NCBI RefSeq assembly: GCF_027594785.1
Contig: NZ_CP075584.1
Coordinates: 2,170,001-2,234,000, forward strand
Length of the DNA: 64,000 bases
Direction: 5' to 3'
From: Cryobacterium breve
Lineage (GTDB): Bacteria; Actinomycetota; Actinomycetes; Actinomycetales; Microbacteriaceae
Shown here: in pieces, positions 17,877-26,820 of the stretch
Numbering within the stretch: position 1 is the stretch's first letter
Layout of the letters: each line of letters opens with the position of its first letter
Notes under the pieces: generated by a model
Told to the model about the DNA's origin: nothing
Databases searched by the model: none
What the model saw: the letters and a program-made list of their open reading frames with translations, nothing else
Translations under genes and position numbers: made by a program

Positions 17877-17972
17877 GAATTCCTCGTCTCGTTTGGGGGG
17901 GATACATCCAGATAATCACACTTGAATGGGAAAAGCGGTCCCCACGCTATGAAGTGTCGCTGAATCGCCGGG

Positions 17973-19337
17973 CTAGGCGACGCTCCAGTAGCTCACCGTT
18001 CCACCGGTGTTCGCGAGGGATTCCTCCACGGACTTGTCGAGGCTATCTTCGGTGTGACCCGCGTAATAGATGTGCGTTCCCGAGGCGTCCTTGACGACGC
18101 GGGTGACAATTCCGGTGTGGTCCTTGTCGCCGGAGCGGTCCCAGTCGAATTGCACGATGTCACCGACTTTGACCCGGTCGCTCTGACCTGCGGTGAGCGG
18201 CGTGGCGCGCTCGGGGTGGGCGGACAGGTATGCGGCGAACGCGGTCGAGCTCGACCAGGCGGTGCTGTATCCGGCGCCGGCCGGGCTGTACGACCACCCG
18301 GCGTCCATCGTCCAGCCGCGCGCGATCAACGACTGGCTCGTGAAGTTGACGCAGTCGTTGCCGCCGATGGAGCCGTAGACGGCCGAGTTGTATGAGCTCC
18401 AGTGGGCGCGCACATAGTCGACCTGCGCGGTGATGCGCGGGTCGGGGACGTACTGGAAGGTGAGCGCGCTCACGCTGGCTGCCGCGCTCACTGTGCCTGC
18501 GGCCTCGCCGGCCGTGGTGCCGGAGCCGGTGTTCGCGAGGGCGCCCGACGCGCTGCTCGGGACCGGGGTCGCGGCGGCGAGTGGGGCAGTAGCATCCACG
18601 AGGGGTGTGATCGCCTGCGACAGCGAGGCGACCGAAGACGCCTTCGCCGCTGCGGCTGCCGTCGCGGCCGCCGCGGCGGCGTTCGCGGCGTCCGCAGGGG
18701 TGCTCGCCACGGGAACGATCGCCCCGGTGCTGTCGACGAGCGAGACCGTCACCGAACCCGTGCCGTAGTCGGTCGACGCGGGCGTCGAGATCGTGACCGT
18801 CGTATCGGTCGCCGAGAGCACGGTGCCGGGATTGCCGCCGAAGCTCGCGGCTGACACGCCCGCGAGCCCGGAGCCGGTGACGCTCACGACCGTTCCTCCG
18901 GTGACGGGTCCGGCGGACCCGCCGTCGCCGGCGCTCACGGAACTGTAGATCACGGGGCTCCCGGCCGCGACGTTCACGGCGGGCACGACGCTCGCCGGCA
19001 CCGGTCGCGAGGTGGCGCGGGGCGCGGACGCCGCGGTGGCGGCCCCGGGGGACGCCTGGCTCGAGAGTGGCACGAAGAGGCCGAGGCACAGGCTGGCTGC
19101 TGCGGCCGTGCCGGCGAGCCAGATCAGCGGGCGGTGACCGGACGGTGCCTTCTCGAGGCGGTGCCGGGAGCGGACGGCGCCGAGGGGGTCGGTCGACCGG
19201 GAATCGGCCGGCTGTGTGGGGCTGACGGGGTGGAGGGGCAGTGGATCTTCCCGGCGATGGCGGGAGCGGGCGGGACCTTCAGGACGTGTATGGGGGCGCA
19301 CAAAATCGTTTCTGGACGGCGAACGGGGACCCGACAT
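17973..19337 (-). CDS. secreted IPT/TIG and amidase-domain (Amidase_6) protein
   Basis: 454 residues from ATG 19337 (the frame is open further to 19508, without homology-like sequence). A basic cytoplasmic stretch of about 65 residues precedes a membrane segment (PLIWLAGTAAAASLCLGLFV). Next comes an immunoglobulin-like IPT/TIG domain (SAGPVTGGTVVSVTGSGLAG, then FGGNPGTVLSATDTTVTIST), an alanine-rich spacer, and an Amidase_6 domain with NDCVNFTSQSLIARGWTMDA and KVGDIVQFDWDRSGDKDHTG. It shares these catalytic blocks with its neighbour at 17100, so the pair arose by duplication, with the TIG domain specific to this copy. The TIG domain probably binds cell-surface polymer. Confidence 0.85.
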   Translation of the reverse strand: MSGPRSPSRNDFVRPHTRPEGPARSRHRREDPLPLHPVSPTQPADSRSTDPLGAVRSRHRLEKAPSGHRPLIWLAGTAAAASLCLGLFVPLSSQASPGAATAASAPRATSRPVPASVVPAVNVAAGSPVIYSSVSAGDGGSAGPVTGGTVVSVTGSGLAGVSAASFGGNPGTVLSATDTTVTISTPASTDYGTGSVTVSLVDSTGAIVPVASTPADAANAAAAAATAAAAAKASSVASLSQAITPLVDATAPLAAATPVPSSASGALANTGSGTTAGEAAGTVSAAASVSALTFQYVPDPRITAQVDYVRAHWSSYNSAVYGSIGGNDCVNFTSQSLIARGWTMDAGWSYSPAGAGYSTAWSSSTAFAAYLSAHPERATPLTAGQSDRVKVGDIVQFDWDRSGDKDHTGIVTRVVKDASGTHIYYAGHTEDSLDKSVEESLANTGGTVSYWSVA

Positions 19338-19399
19338 GCGAACACGCCCACATGCCAGAACCCTGTGCAGAGCCTCCGAAACCCATGCGTGAGCCGGAG

Positions 19400-20287
19400 C
19401 TAGTGATAGGTCGGGGCCGCCGGGAGACCGAAGAATTCCTCGAGGGTGGTCACGCCGTCCGTGTGCATTTCGGTCGAGAGATCGATGCCGATGTAACGGA
19501 AATGCCACGGTTCATACGCGTAGCCGGTCACGGCGACTTTGTCCGCCGGATAGCGGAGCAGGAAACCATACTTCCAGGCGTTGTGCGCGAGCCACGTGCC
19601 CTGCGGGGTCGCCCCGAAGCACGCTTCGAGGGAGCAATTCCCCGGCAGCGCGCTGATGTCGATCGCGAGGCCGGTCTGGTGTTCGCTCGTGCCCGGTCGG
19701 GCGGTGCTCGTGTCCGCGACCGCCTGCCCGTGGGCTGAGACGTCGTCGTTGTACACCGACACCTGGGTGGGATAGCTGCGGTAGGAGCTCTGCGATTGAA
19801 GTTGCAGCCCGGTCTCGGCCGTGAAGGCGGCGAACAGGGCCACGACGGCGTCGGATGCCTCCCGGCGCAGCTGCGGTTCCCAGACGTGCGGCACGGGTAC
19901 GGCCACGAGGTCCGGCGGGGCGTAATCGGCCGGCTGAAGGGGGCGGTCCTTGTCGACGACGACCCAGATACTGGCCGGGTCATCGTGCGAACGCGCCGCC
20001 TTGTCGAAGCGCGGAACCAGGGCTATCGGGGTCGGCGATCCGGTCGGGGCCGAGCGCGCGGCATCCGTGGGTGTCGGCCTGTCACCGGGCGCGTGCGTCG
20101 CGGAAGCCCCCTGGCCCGGCGTCGCTCCGGGCAGCGCCGTCGCGACGGAGGTCGGGACGTGAGTCGCGAAAAAACCGATCGCGACCGCCCCGCCGGCCAC
20201 GAGAACGGCGGCGAGGGAGATGGCCGTGATTCGTCGCCAACCCATCCGGCGTGAGCCCCCCGCTTGTCCTTCTGTACGCACGCTCAT
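19400..20287 (-). CDS. VanY-type D-alanyl-D-alanine carboxypeptidase
   Basis: 295 residues from ATG 20287. An N-terminal anchor (RRITAISLAAVLVAGGAVAI, about residues 18-40) is followed by a Ser/Thr/Pro linker. The peptidase_M15 (VanY) domain then has LQLQSQSSYRSYPTQVSVYN, the zinc motif SEHQTGLAIDI (His and Asp ligands) near residue 215, and the second zinc/catalytic pair in GYAYEPWHFRYIG. It trims the terminal D-Ala from peptidoglycan stems outside the membrane. With the LCP protein and two amidase-domain proteins it makes a small cell-envelope neighbourhood. A longer upstream extension of the frame is not supported. Confidence 0.93.
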   Translation of the reverse strand: MSVRTEGQAGGSRRMGWRRITAISLAAVLVAGGAVAIGFFATHVPTSVATALPGATPGQGASATHAPGDRPTPTDAARSAPTGSPTPIALVPRFDKAARSHDDPASIWVVVDKDRPLQPADYAPPDLVAVPVPHVWEPQLRREASDAVVALFAAFTAETGLQLQSQSSYRSYPTQVSVYNDDVSAHGQAVADTSTARPGTSEHQTGLAIDISALPGNCSLEACFGATPQGTWLAHNAWKYGFLLRYPADKVAVTGYAYEPWHFRYIGIDLSTEMHTDGVTTLEEFFGLPAAPTYH

Positions 20288-20399
20288 GAGCCTAGTCCCG
20301 GGAGCGGCCCGATGAGCGTGCCGCACCACCCCCCAACGCCCGGGCCCGGGCCCGAAAACCTGTTGAGGATTCCCTGCCCATCGTGTAACTTTGCAGACG

Positions 20400-22184
20400 A
20401 TGCAAACTCCTCCCGCTCCCGCCTCCTCGCCCTCCTCCGCTCCCCTGATGTCGCACCGGCAGATCCTGTTCGTCATCTTCGGCCTGATGGCCGGGATGTT
20501 CCTGTCGGCCCTCGACCAGACCATCGTCGGAACGTCGATGCGCACCATCGCCGACGACCTCGACGGCATGTCGCTACAGGCGTGGGTGACGACCGCGTAT
20601 CTCATCGTGTCGTGCATCAGCACGCCGATCTACGGCAAGCTCAGTGACATCTTCGGTCGCCGGCCGCTGTTCCTGATCGCGATCACCGTGTTCCTGATCG
20701 GGTCCCTCCTCGCCGGGATGTCGCACTCGATGTACGAGCTCGCGGTGTTCCGGGCCATCCAGGGCCTCGGCGCCGGCGGCCTGATGGCCCTGCCGCTCAC
20801 GATCATGGGCGACATGCTCGCGCCGCGGGAGCGCGCCAAGTACCAGGGCTACTTCCTCGCCGTCTTCGGCATCTCGAGCGTGATCGGCCCGCTCATCGGC
20901 GGGGTCCTCTCCGGAGCGACGACGATCCTCGGCATCACCGGGTGGCGCTGGGTCTTCCTGATCAACATCCCGATCGGCATCGTCGCGCTCATCATCGCGA
21001 TCCGCTTCCTGCACATCCCGCACTTCAAGCGTCCCGTGCGGATCGACTGGTGGGGCGCCGTCACGGTCATCGTCGCCGCCGTGCCGTTGCTGCTCGTCGC
21101 CGAGCAGGGCCGCACCTGGGGCTGGTGGTCGTTCACCTCAGTCGCCTGCTACGTCACCGGCGTGCTCGGCATCGTGCTGTTCATCGTGGCCGAGCGACTG
21201 ATGGGCGACGACGCTCTCATCCCGCTCAAGCTCTTCCGGTCGGCGACGTTCTCGATGGCGACCGTGCTCGGCGTTTTCGTCGGTTTCGGAATGTTCGGCG
21301 CGATGATGACCGTCCCGCTCTATCTGCAGCTCGTCAACGGCGCCACCCCGACCGAGAGCGGCTTCATGATGCTCCCGATGATCCTCGGCCTGATGATCTC
21401 CTCGATCGTGAGCGGCCAGATCATCGCACGCACCGGCAAATACCGCGTGTTCCCTACGGTCGGCACCGCATTCATGGCCGGCGGGTTCTTCCTCTTCACC
21501 TTCGCGACCGCCGACAAGCCGGTCTGGTTCATGATGACCGGCATGCTCCTCGTGGGCCTCGGCCTCGGCCAGCTCATGCAGACGCTCACCATCGCAAGCC
21601 AGAACTCGGTCGGGCCGCGGGACATCGGCGTCGCGACATCCGCTTCGACGTTCTTCCGTCAGATCGGTGGCACGCTCGGCACCGCCGTGCTGTTCTCGGT
21701 GCTCTTCACCCGCATCCCGGACACCCTCGGCGCGGCATTCGGGAATCCGACGATCGTCGCGGGTGTCAAGGCGGCCGCCGCCGATCCCGCCGTGCTCGCC
21801 AACCCCGCCAACTCGGGCATCCTGGCCCTGTTGCAGAACCCGGCAGGGCTCGGCACGGCTCTCGACGGGGACACCTCGTTCCTGAACGCGGCAGACCCGC
21901 GGCTGTCGCAGCCGTTCCTCGTCGGCTTCAACGACGCCACGGTCACGGTGTTCTGGGTGAGCCTCGTCGTCGTGCTGATCGCATTCGTGCTGAGCCTGTT
22001 CCTCAAGGTCGATCCGCTCCGCAAGACGAGCGCCATGCAGGAGGCGGCCGACGAGCACGCCGCCGCACAGGCAACCGAGCGCTCCTCCGAGGCGATGATC
22101 GCCCAGCACGCCGCAGACACGATGGGCGCCCTCGTCGAGCCTGGACTCGACAGCGACGAATTCGAGCGCCCCGGCCGCGCCTGA
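20400..22184 (+). CDS. DHA2-family (EmrB/QacA-type) MFS multidrug exporter
   Basis: 594 residues with 14 predicted membrane segments. Diagnostic elements are LSALDQTIVGTSMRTIADDL in TM1 (motif D1 of DHA2 exporters), YGKLSDIFGRRPLFLIAI (motif A), and the long C-terminal extracellular insert between TM13 and TM14 (FGNPTIVAGVKAAAADPAVL). It exports drugs or lipophilic compounds with protons. ATG 20400 is chosen over a TTG at 20391. The C-terminal tail is cytoplasmic and acidic. No regulator is adjacent. Confidence 0.93.
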   Translation: MQTPPAPASSPSSAPLMSHRQILFVIFGLMAGMFLSALDQTIVGTSMRTIADDLDGMSLQAWVTTAYLIVSCISTPIYGKLSDIFGRRPLFLIAITVFLIGSLLAGMSHSMYELAVFRAIQGLGAGGLMALPLTIMGDMLAPRERAKYQGYFLAVFGISSVIGPLIGGVLSGATTILGITGWRWVFLINIPIGIVALIIAIRFLHIPHFKRPVRIDWWGAVTVIVAAVPLLLVAEQGRTWGWWSFTSVACYVTGVLGIVLFIVAERLMGDDALIPLKLFRSATFSMATVLGVFVGFGMFGAMMTVPLYLQLVNGATPTESGFMMLPMILGLMISSIVSGQIIARTGKYRVFPTVGTAFMAGGFFLFTFATADKPVWFMMTGMLLVGLGLGQLMQTLTIASQNSVGPRDIGVATSASTFFRQIGGTLGTAVLFSVLFTRIPDTLGAAFGNPTIVAGVKAAAADPAVLANPANSGILALLQNPAGLGTALDGDTSFLNAADPRLSQPFLVGFNDATVTVFWVSLVVVLIAFVLSLFLKVDPLRKTSAMQEAADEHAAAQATERSSEAMIAQHAADTMGALVEPGLDSDEFERPGRA

Positions 22185-22274
22185 CCACGCCCCGAGCATC
22201 CGCTTGCCGGCACGGTGAGGCGAGCGTATGCCGGGCGCGGGAATTTGTGAGGTCCCTGCGGCGCTGTCAAACAG

Positions 22275-22955
22275 ATGCGTATTGTTATTGCAGGTGCCCA
22301 CGGAAAGATCGCCCGGCTGTTGACCCGGAACCTCACTGCGGACGGTCACGAGGTGATCGGACTGATCCGGAACCCGACTCACGCGGAGGACCTCCGCACC
22401 GACGGCTCCACCCCGGTCGTGCTCGATCTCGAGTCCTCGACAGCGGCCGAGCTGGCGGCGGCCCTGTCCGGGGCAGACGTGGCCGTGTTCGCGGCGGGCG
22501 CAGGCGGGGGCAGCGGCGACGCGCGCAAGAAGTCCGTCGACCTCGGGGCATCCGTGCTGCTGGCCGATGCCGCCCAGGCCGCCGGAGTCCCACGCTTCGT
22601 GCAGGTCTCATCGACCGGGGTGGACCTCGTGCGCGGTGGGGCCGAGCCGGCCGAAGTACCCGAAGACATGCTCGCCTACCTTCAGGCCAAGCTCGCCGCC
22701 GAAGAGGATCTCGTGCGCCGCGACCTCACCTGGACTATCGTGCGCCCCGGCACCCTCACCGACGACCCGGCGACCGGGCTCGTCAGCCTCCAGCACACCG
22801 GACCGGGCATTCCCGAGGTACGCGGCACGATCCCGCGCGCGGACGTCGCGGCGGTGCTCGCCGCCCTCATCGCCTCGGGCTCCGGCGCCCTCGAAACCCT
22901 GTACCTGGTCTCCGGCCGCACACCGGTCCCGTCCGCGGTCGCCGCGCTCGCCTGA
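22275..22955 (+). CDS. NAD(P)-binding atypical SDR (YwnB / BVR-B-like)
   Basis: 226 residues, a compact atypical SDR. The nucleotide loop is MRIVIAGAHGKIARLLTRNL (GxxGxxA at residues 7-12), followed by VIGLIRNPTHAEDL. VAVFAAGAGGGSGDARKKSVD and FVQVSSTGVDLVRGG match the SDR_a5 subgroup, which includes YwnB, biliverdin-reductase-B-like and flavin-reductase-like proteins. YLQAKLAAEEDLVRRDLTWT holds the Lys region and IVRPGTLTDDP is characteristic. It probably reduces a small substrate or senses redox state. A palindrome follows its stop. Confidence 0.88.
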   Translation: MRIVIAGAHGKIARLLTRNLTADGHEVIGLIRNPTHAEDLRTDGSTPVVLDLESSTAAELAAALSGADVAVFAAGAGGGSGDARKKSVDLGASVLLADAAQAAGVPRFVQVSSTGVDLVRGGAEPAEVPEDMLAYLQAKLAAEEDLVRRDLTWTIVRPGTLTDDPATGLVSLQHTGPGIPEVRGTIPRADVAAVLAALIASGSGALETLYLVSGRTPVPSAVAALA

Positions 22956-22969
22956 TCGGATCGAAAGTA

Positions 22970-23030
22970 CGCGAAAGCGGGTGAATCGTCGTTTTCGAAC
23001 ACTGAGAACGACGATTTACCCGCTTTCGCG
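22970..23030. repeat. intergenic palindrome, type C
   Basis: 24-bp arms (22970-22993 and 23007-23030) with one mismatch and a 13-base loop; arm starts CGCGAAAGCGGGTGAATCG. It lies between convergent stops at 22955 and 23049. No U-run follows. The tip resembles family A but the inner part differs. Confidence 0.85.
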
Positions 23031-23048
23031 TTTCTGGTCGGGCGACGA

Positions 23049-23978
23049 TCAGCCCTTGACGGCGCCCGCCATGATGCCGGAGATGAGCTGCCTGCCGGCC
23101 AGGACGAACAGGATCAGCAGGGGCAGGGTCGCGAGCACGGCTCCGGCGAGCACGACGGAATAGTCCACGTACTTGGCGGACTGGAGCTGGCTGAGCGCGA
23201 CCTGGAGTGTCGGGTTCTGCGGGGACACGATCATCGGCCAGAGGAAGTCGGTCCAGGCCATCATGAAGGTGAACAGCGACAGGATCGCCATCGCCGGTCG
23301 TGCCGCGGGAACGGCGACGTTCCAGAACGTCGTGATCATGTTCGCGCCGTCGACGCGGGCGGCCTCGATGAGCTCGTCGGGGATGACGTCGACGAGGTAC
23401 TGCCGCATGAAGAACACACCGAACGCGGTGACGAGGGTCGGGACGATGACGGCACCGACGGTACCGGTCCAGCCGAACTGGCGCATCAGGATGAACAGCG
23501 GGATGATCCCCAGCTGGGTGGGAATCGCCATCGTCCCGACGACGAAGACCATCAGTCCATTGCTGCCGCGGAAGCGCAGCTTCGCAAAGGCGTAGCCGGC
23601 GAGCGTGGAGAACGAGACCACCGAGACCGTGATGATCGTCGACACGACGACGCTGTTGAGCAGCGCCTGCCAGAACGGAATCGTGTCGAAAACGGCAGCG
23701 ACGTTGACCCAGAACTGTCCGCCCGGGAGGAGCGGCGGCCATTCCTGGCTCAAGACGGATGACGAGCTCGAGCCGACGACGACCGACCACCAGAGCGGGT
23801 ACGCACCACCGAGGAACAGGGCGAGCAGGATGCCGTACGTGAGGAAACCGGGTCGTCTGTCGATCCCCAGGCCCTTGTGGCCCTTCATCCGCCCCGCGGG
23901 GTTCTTCTCGGCACGGGGCTTGACGGGCCGGGCCGGGCGAACCGGCTCGGTGGGAGTGGGGGTGAGTGTGCCGGTCAT
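23049..23978 (-). CDS. carbohydrate ABC transporter permease (MalG-like)
   Basis: 309 residues, six membrane segments. The N-terminal cytoplasmic tail is proline-rich. The BPD_transp_1 domain carries the EAA loop ELIEAARVDGANMITTFWNVAVPAARPA near residues 215-245, which docks on the ATPase. TLAGYAFAKLRFRGSNGLM is typical of the MalG branch, and the end GRQLISGIMAGAVKG is conserved in the family. It imports a sugar or oligosaccharide together with the partner permease at 23975. The two overlap by ATGA. No ATPase gene is nearby, so a shared MsiK-type ATPase from elsewhere is likely. Confidence 0.95.
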   Translation of the reverse strand: MTGTLTPTPTEPVRPARPVKPRAEKNPAGRMKGHKGLGIDRRPGFLTYGILLALFLGGAYPLWWSVVVGSSSSSVLSQEWPPLLPGGQFWVNVAAVFDTIPFWQALLNSVVVSTIITVSVVSFSTLAGYAFAKLRFRGSNGLMVFVVGTMAIPTQLGIIPLFILMRQFGWTGTVGAVIVPTLVTAFGVFFMRQYLVDVIPDELIEAARVDGANMITTFWNVAVPAARPAMAILSLFTFMMAWTDFLWPMIVSPQNPTLQVALSQLQSAKYVDYSVVLAGAVLATLPLLILFVLAGRQLISGIMAGAVKG

Positions 23979-25117
23979 GATCTGGGCTCCTTCGCGCCGG
24001 AGGGAAGCGTGCTGGATGGAGGGGAATCAACAGGCAGGCCCGCGGTGGATGCCGCCAGGGCTTCCTCCCGGTCGGCCGCGGCCTTGCGCCGCAGCACCCG
24101 TTTCGCGGACTTCACGTCCGTGCGGGAATCAGTGGTGGCGATGCGCTGAGATATGAGGAAGTTCAGCACGCCGAACGCCACGATGATGATGAACAGGATG
24201 AAGGCGACGGCCGAGGCCTTGCCGAAGTTCTGCCGCTGGAACGCCATCTCCCACAGATAGAGCACGGTGGTCTGGAATTGCCGGTGGGCACCGCCCGGCG
24301 TCGGGGTCGTCGCGTCGTACAGGCGCGGCTCCGTGAAGATCTGCAGGCCCCCGATGGTGGCGGTGATGATCACGAAGATCATGGTGGGGCGGATGCTCGG
24401 CAGCGTGATCGAGAAGAACCTGCGGAAGAATCCGGCACCGTCGAGGGCGGCCGATTCGTGGATATCGCGCGGCACAGACTGCATGGCGGCGAGAAGGATG
24501 AGGGCGTTGTACCCGGTCCAGCGCCAGTTCACCATGCTCGCGATCGCGATGTGGCTGGGGAAGACATCCGTCTTCCACATGACCGGATCGACGCCGACGA
24601 AGCTGAGGAGGTGGTTGATCATGCCGTTCTGCTCGCTGAACATGTTCGAGAAGATCAGGGCGACGGCGACCGGGGTCACCACGTACGGGATCAGGACGCT
24701 CATGCGCCAGAAGGTCTTGGCGCGCAGGTTCTGGTCCAGGACCGCGGCGATGAAGGTCGCGGCGATCAGCTGCGGGATGCTCGAGAGCAGGAAGATGCTC
24801 ATCGTGTTGAACAGCGAGTTCCAGAACAGCGGGTCGTTCAGCTCGGCGGCGTAGTTGTCGAAGCCGACCCACTCCCCCGGTCCGCTCAGCAGGTTCCACT
24901 TATTGAGCGAAACCACGAAGGTGTACACCAGCGGGAACAGGCCGACGACGCCGAAGAGCACGAAGAACGGCGAGATGTACAGGTAGGGCGAGAGCTTCAC
25001 ATCCAGGCGGCTGAGCCGATGTTTGTAGGTGAGGGCGCTCTTGCGACCGGTGCGGTCTGGCCGCGGCGGGCTGCTGAGTTCTGGTTCACGTGTGAGTGTC
25101 ATGGTGGCTTTCTGCAT
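23975..25117 (-). CDS. carbohydrate ABC transporter permease (MalF-like)
   Basis: 380 residues with six membrane segments. The MalF-type N-terminus YKHRLSRLDVKLSPYLYISP leads into TM1. The EAA loop is DIHESAALDGAGFFRRFFSITLPSIRP, and TATIGGLQIFTEPRLYD is typical of actinobacterial sugar permeases. A 60-residue charged C-terminal tail (SAKRVLRRKAAADREEALAA) extends beyond the usual end. The first of several possible starts is ATG 25117; ATG 25102 is an alternative. It follows the binding-protein gene by 68 bp and overlaps the MalG-like gene. Confidence 0.94.
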   Translation of the reverse strand: MQKATMTLTREPELSSPPRPDRTGRKSALTYKHRLSRLDVKLSPYLYISPFFVLFGVVGLFPLVYTFVVSLNKWNLLSGPGEWVGFDNYAAELNDPLFWNSLFNTMSIFLLSSIPQLIAATFIAAVLDQNLRAKTFWRMSVLIPYVVTPVAVALIFSNMFSEQNGMINHLLSFVGVDPVMWKTDVFPSHIAIASMVNWRWTGYNALILLAAMQSVPRDIHESAALDGAGFFRRFFSITLPSIRPTMIFVIITATIGGLQIFTEPRLYDATTPTPGGAHRQFQTTVLYLWEMAFQRQNFGKASAVAFILFIIIVAFGVLNFLISQRIATTDSRTDVKSAKRVLRRKAAADREEALAASTAGLPVDSPPSSTLPSGAKEPRS

Positions 25118-25185
25118 TCAAGCCGGGCCCTCCTGCGCCGGAGTGCGGCGTGGGAGAGCCCGGCAAGCGGATGCTGGCTACGTGC

Positions 25186-26517
25186 CTACTTGTTGACGAT
25201 GAGCTGGTTGAACAGCGTCATGGCGTCTGACCAGGCCTTGTCGCCTGACACGCCCTGATCGAGGGAGATCGTGGACGGTCCGAAGACCTTCTCCTGGATC
25301 GTGGAGTCATCCGGTCCCTTGTACTGGGCCTTCACGCCGTCGGCACGCTTGCTCAGGATGGATGCGAGCGGTGCGTCGTTGAAGAACGCCGAGATGCCGG
25401 TCCCCGCGGCGAGTGCAGGATCGGTCTGGGCGGCCGTGACGCTCGGGAACGCACCTGCCGTCTGGAACTCGGCGACTTCCTGCTTGGCGTCGGTCAGCCA
25501 GGTGGCCAGTTCAGCGGCTTCCTTCGGGTGCTTCGACTGCGTCGGAACGGTCAGGAACGAACCGCCCCAGTTGGCGGCTCCTCCGGGGAAGACGTCGGCG
25601 AAGTCCCAGCCGGCCGTCGCGCCAACGGCGTCGCCGCCGGCAGTCTTGACCTGGCCCTGGACGACTCCGAGCATCCAGCCCGGGCACATGAAGGTCGCGA
25701 AGGTGCCGTCGGTGAACGACGTGCCCTTGTTCCAGTCCCACTGGGTCTGCTTGGCGGAGAGGCCGGCCGCGTTCGCGGCGGCGAGCTTCGTCCAGGCGGA
25801 CTTCAGATCTGCGTTGTTCTCGACGTTGAGCTTGCCGTCCTTGGTGTAGTAACCCTCGGGGAGCTGGTTGACCATCGAGTTCCAGATGAAGCCGGACTGG
25901 TCGAACCACGCCTTGCCGGTTGCCTTCTGGTACTGCTCGCCCACTGCGAAGTACTTGTCCCAGGTGGAGCCGCTGCCCCCGAGCAGGGTCGCGACCGCGG
26001 CGCGGTCGGTCGGAAGACCGGCTGCTGCGAAGGCCTTGCTGTTGTAGCAGATGCCCTCCGGGCCGATGTCCGTGCCGTAGCCGATGATGCGGCCATCCTT
26101 GTCGGTGGCCTGGGCGACCTTCCACGACACCCAACGGTCCTTGACCGAATCGGCACCATAAGCCTTGAGGTCGGTGAACTGGCTCGAGACGTTCTGAATC
26201 GCGCCCAGCCAGCCTTCTTCGACGGCGAGGACGTCGGAGAGGCCGCTTCCTGCCGCGATCTTGGTGAAGGCATCCGTCTGGGCGTTGGCGCCGGTGTCGA
26301 TGTTGTTCGCCTTGATGGTGATGCCGGGGTGCGAGGCCTCGTACTGTGCGTAGAGAGCATCCATGCCCATGGTGCCGAACGTCGTGACGGTCAGTTCGAC
26401 CGGGGAGGCACCGGCTGAGGTGCCGGTTCCTGCCGATGAACAACCCGTCGCAATGAGGGCGAAGGATGCGGCGCAGGCTACTGCTGCCCCGACCTTGGTG
26501 CGTCGTGAGAACTTCAC
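25186..26517 (-). CDS. ABC transporter sugar-binding lipoprotein
   Basis: 443 residues from GTG 26517, which follows AAAGGAG by six bases. The frame continues upstream to 26643 but has no coding features there and would run through the operators. A lipoprotein signal VGAAVACAASFALIATGCSS has its lipobox Cys near residue 25. The rest is a type 1 extracellular solute-binding protein: LTVTTFGTMGMDALYAQYEA, IIGYGTDIGPEGICYNSKAF, TFATFMCPGWMLG and FLTVPTQSKHPKEAAELATWL. It captures the sugar for the two permeases. The two LacI operators lie 110-150 bp upstream. Confidence 0.95.
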   Translation of the reverse strand: MKFSRRTKVGAAVACAASFALIATGCSSAGTGTSAGASPVELTVTTFGTMGMDALYAQYEASHPGITIKANNIDTGANAQTDAFTKIAAGSGLSDVLAVEEGWLGAIQNVSSQFTDLKAYGADSVKDRWVSWKVAQATDKDGRIIGYGTDIGPEGICYNSKAFAAAGLPTDRAAVATLLGGSGSTWDKYFAVGEQYQKATGKAWFDQSGFIWNSMVNQLPEGYYTKDGKLNVENNADLKSAWTKLAAANAAGLSAKQTQWDWNKGTSFTDGTFATFMCPGWMLGVVQGQVKTAGGDAVGATAGWDFADVFPGGAANWGGSFLTVPTQSKHPKEAAELATWLTDAKQEVAEFQTAGAFPSVTAAQTDPALAAGTGISAFFNDAPLASILSKRADGVKAQYKGPDDSTIQEKVFGPSTISLDQGVSGDKAWSDAMTLFNQLIVNK

Positions 26518-26628
26518 TGTCACTCCTTTGTGTGCGTGGTTGTGCGTGTGTAAGGCGAGAAATGTGTGTTGCGAGCGACCGGCGCCCGACGAGTGGCTCT
26601 CAGCGAGAGGCACGCACCGAATGTGGTG

Positions 26629-26642
26629 TGAGAGCGCTCTCA
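26629..26642. promoter_or_regulatory. LacI-family operator, site 1
   Basis: TGAGAGCGCTCTCA, a perfect 14-bp palindrome with the CG centre typical of LacI-family operators and close to the CebR site TGGGAGCGCTCCCA. It lies in the divergent region between the binding-protein gene and the lacI-type gene. Confidence 0.85.
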
Positions 26643-26651
26643 TTTAGGGTA

Positions 26652-26665
26652 TGAGAGCGCTCTCA
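26652..26665. promoter_or_regulatory. LacI-family operator, site 2
   Basis: A second identical TGAGAGCGCTCTCA, centre to centre 23 bp from site 1, about two helical turns. Two dimers could therefore bind the same face of the DNA cooperatively. Confidence 0.85.
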
Positions 26666-26820
26666 CTGATCAACGCAACACTAGGTCCTCCACCGAGTCC
26701 TTGTCAAGGCGACACGAAACCCGTTCGGTCGCGGCTTCGGGGAGAGCCCGCGCACGCCTCGGGACGGCGCCCTGGCCGCGGCGTACCAGCGGGTCGCGCG
26801 CACCCAAATAGAATGACCCC

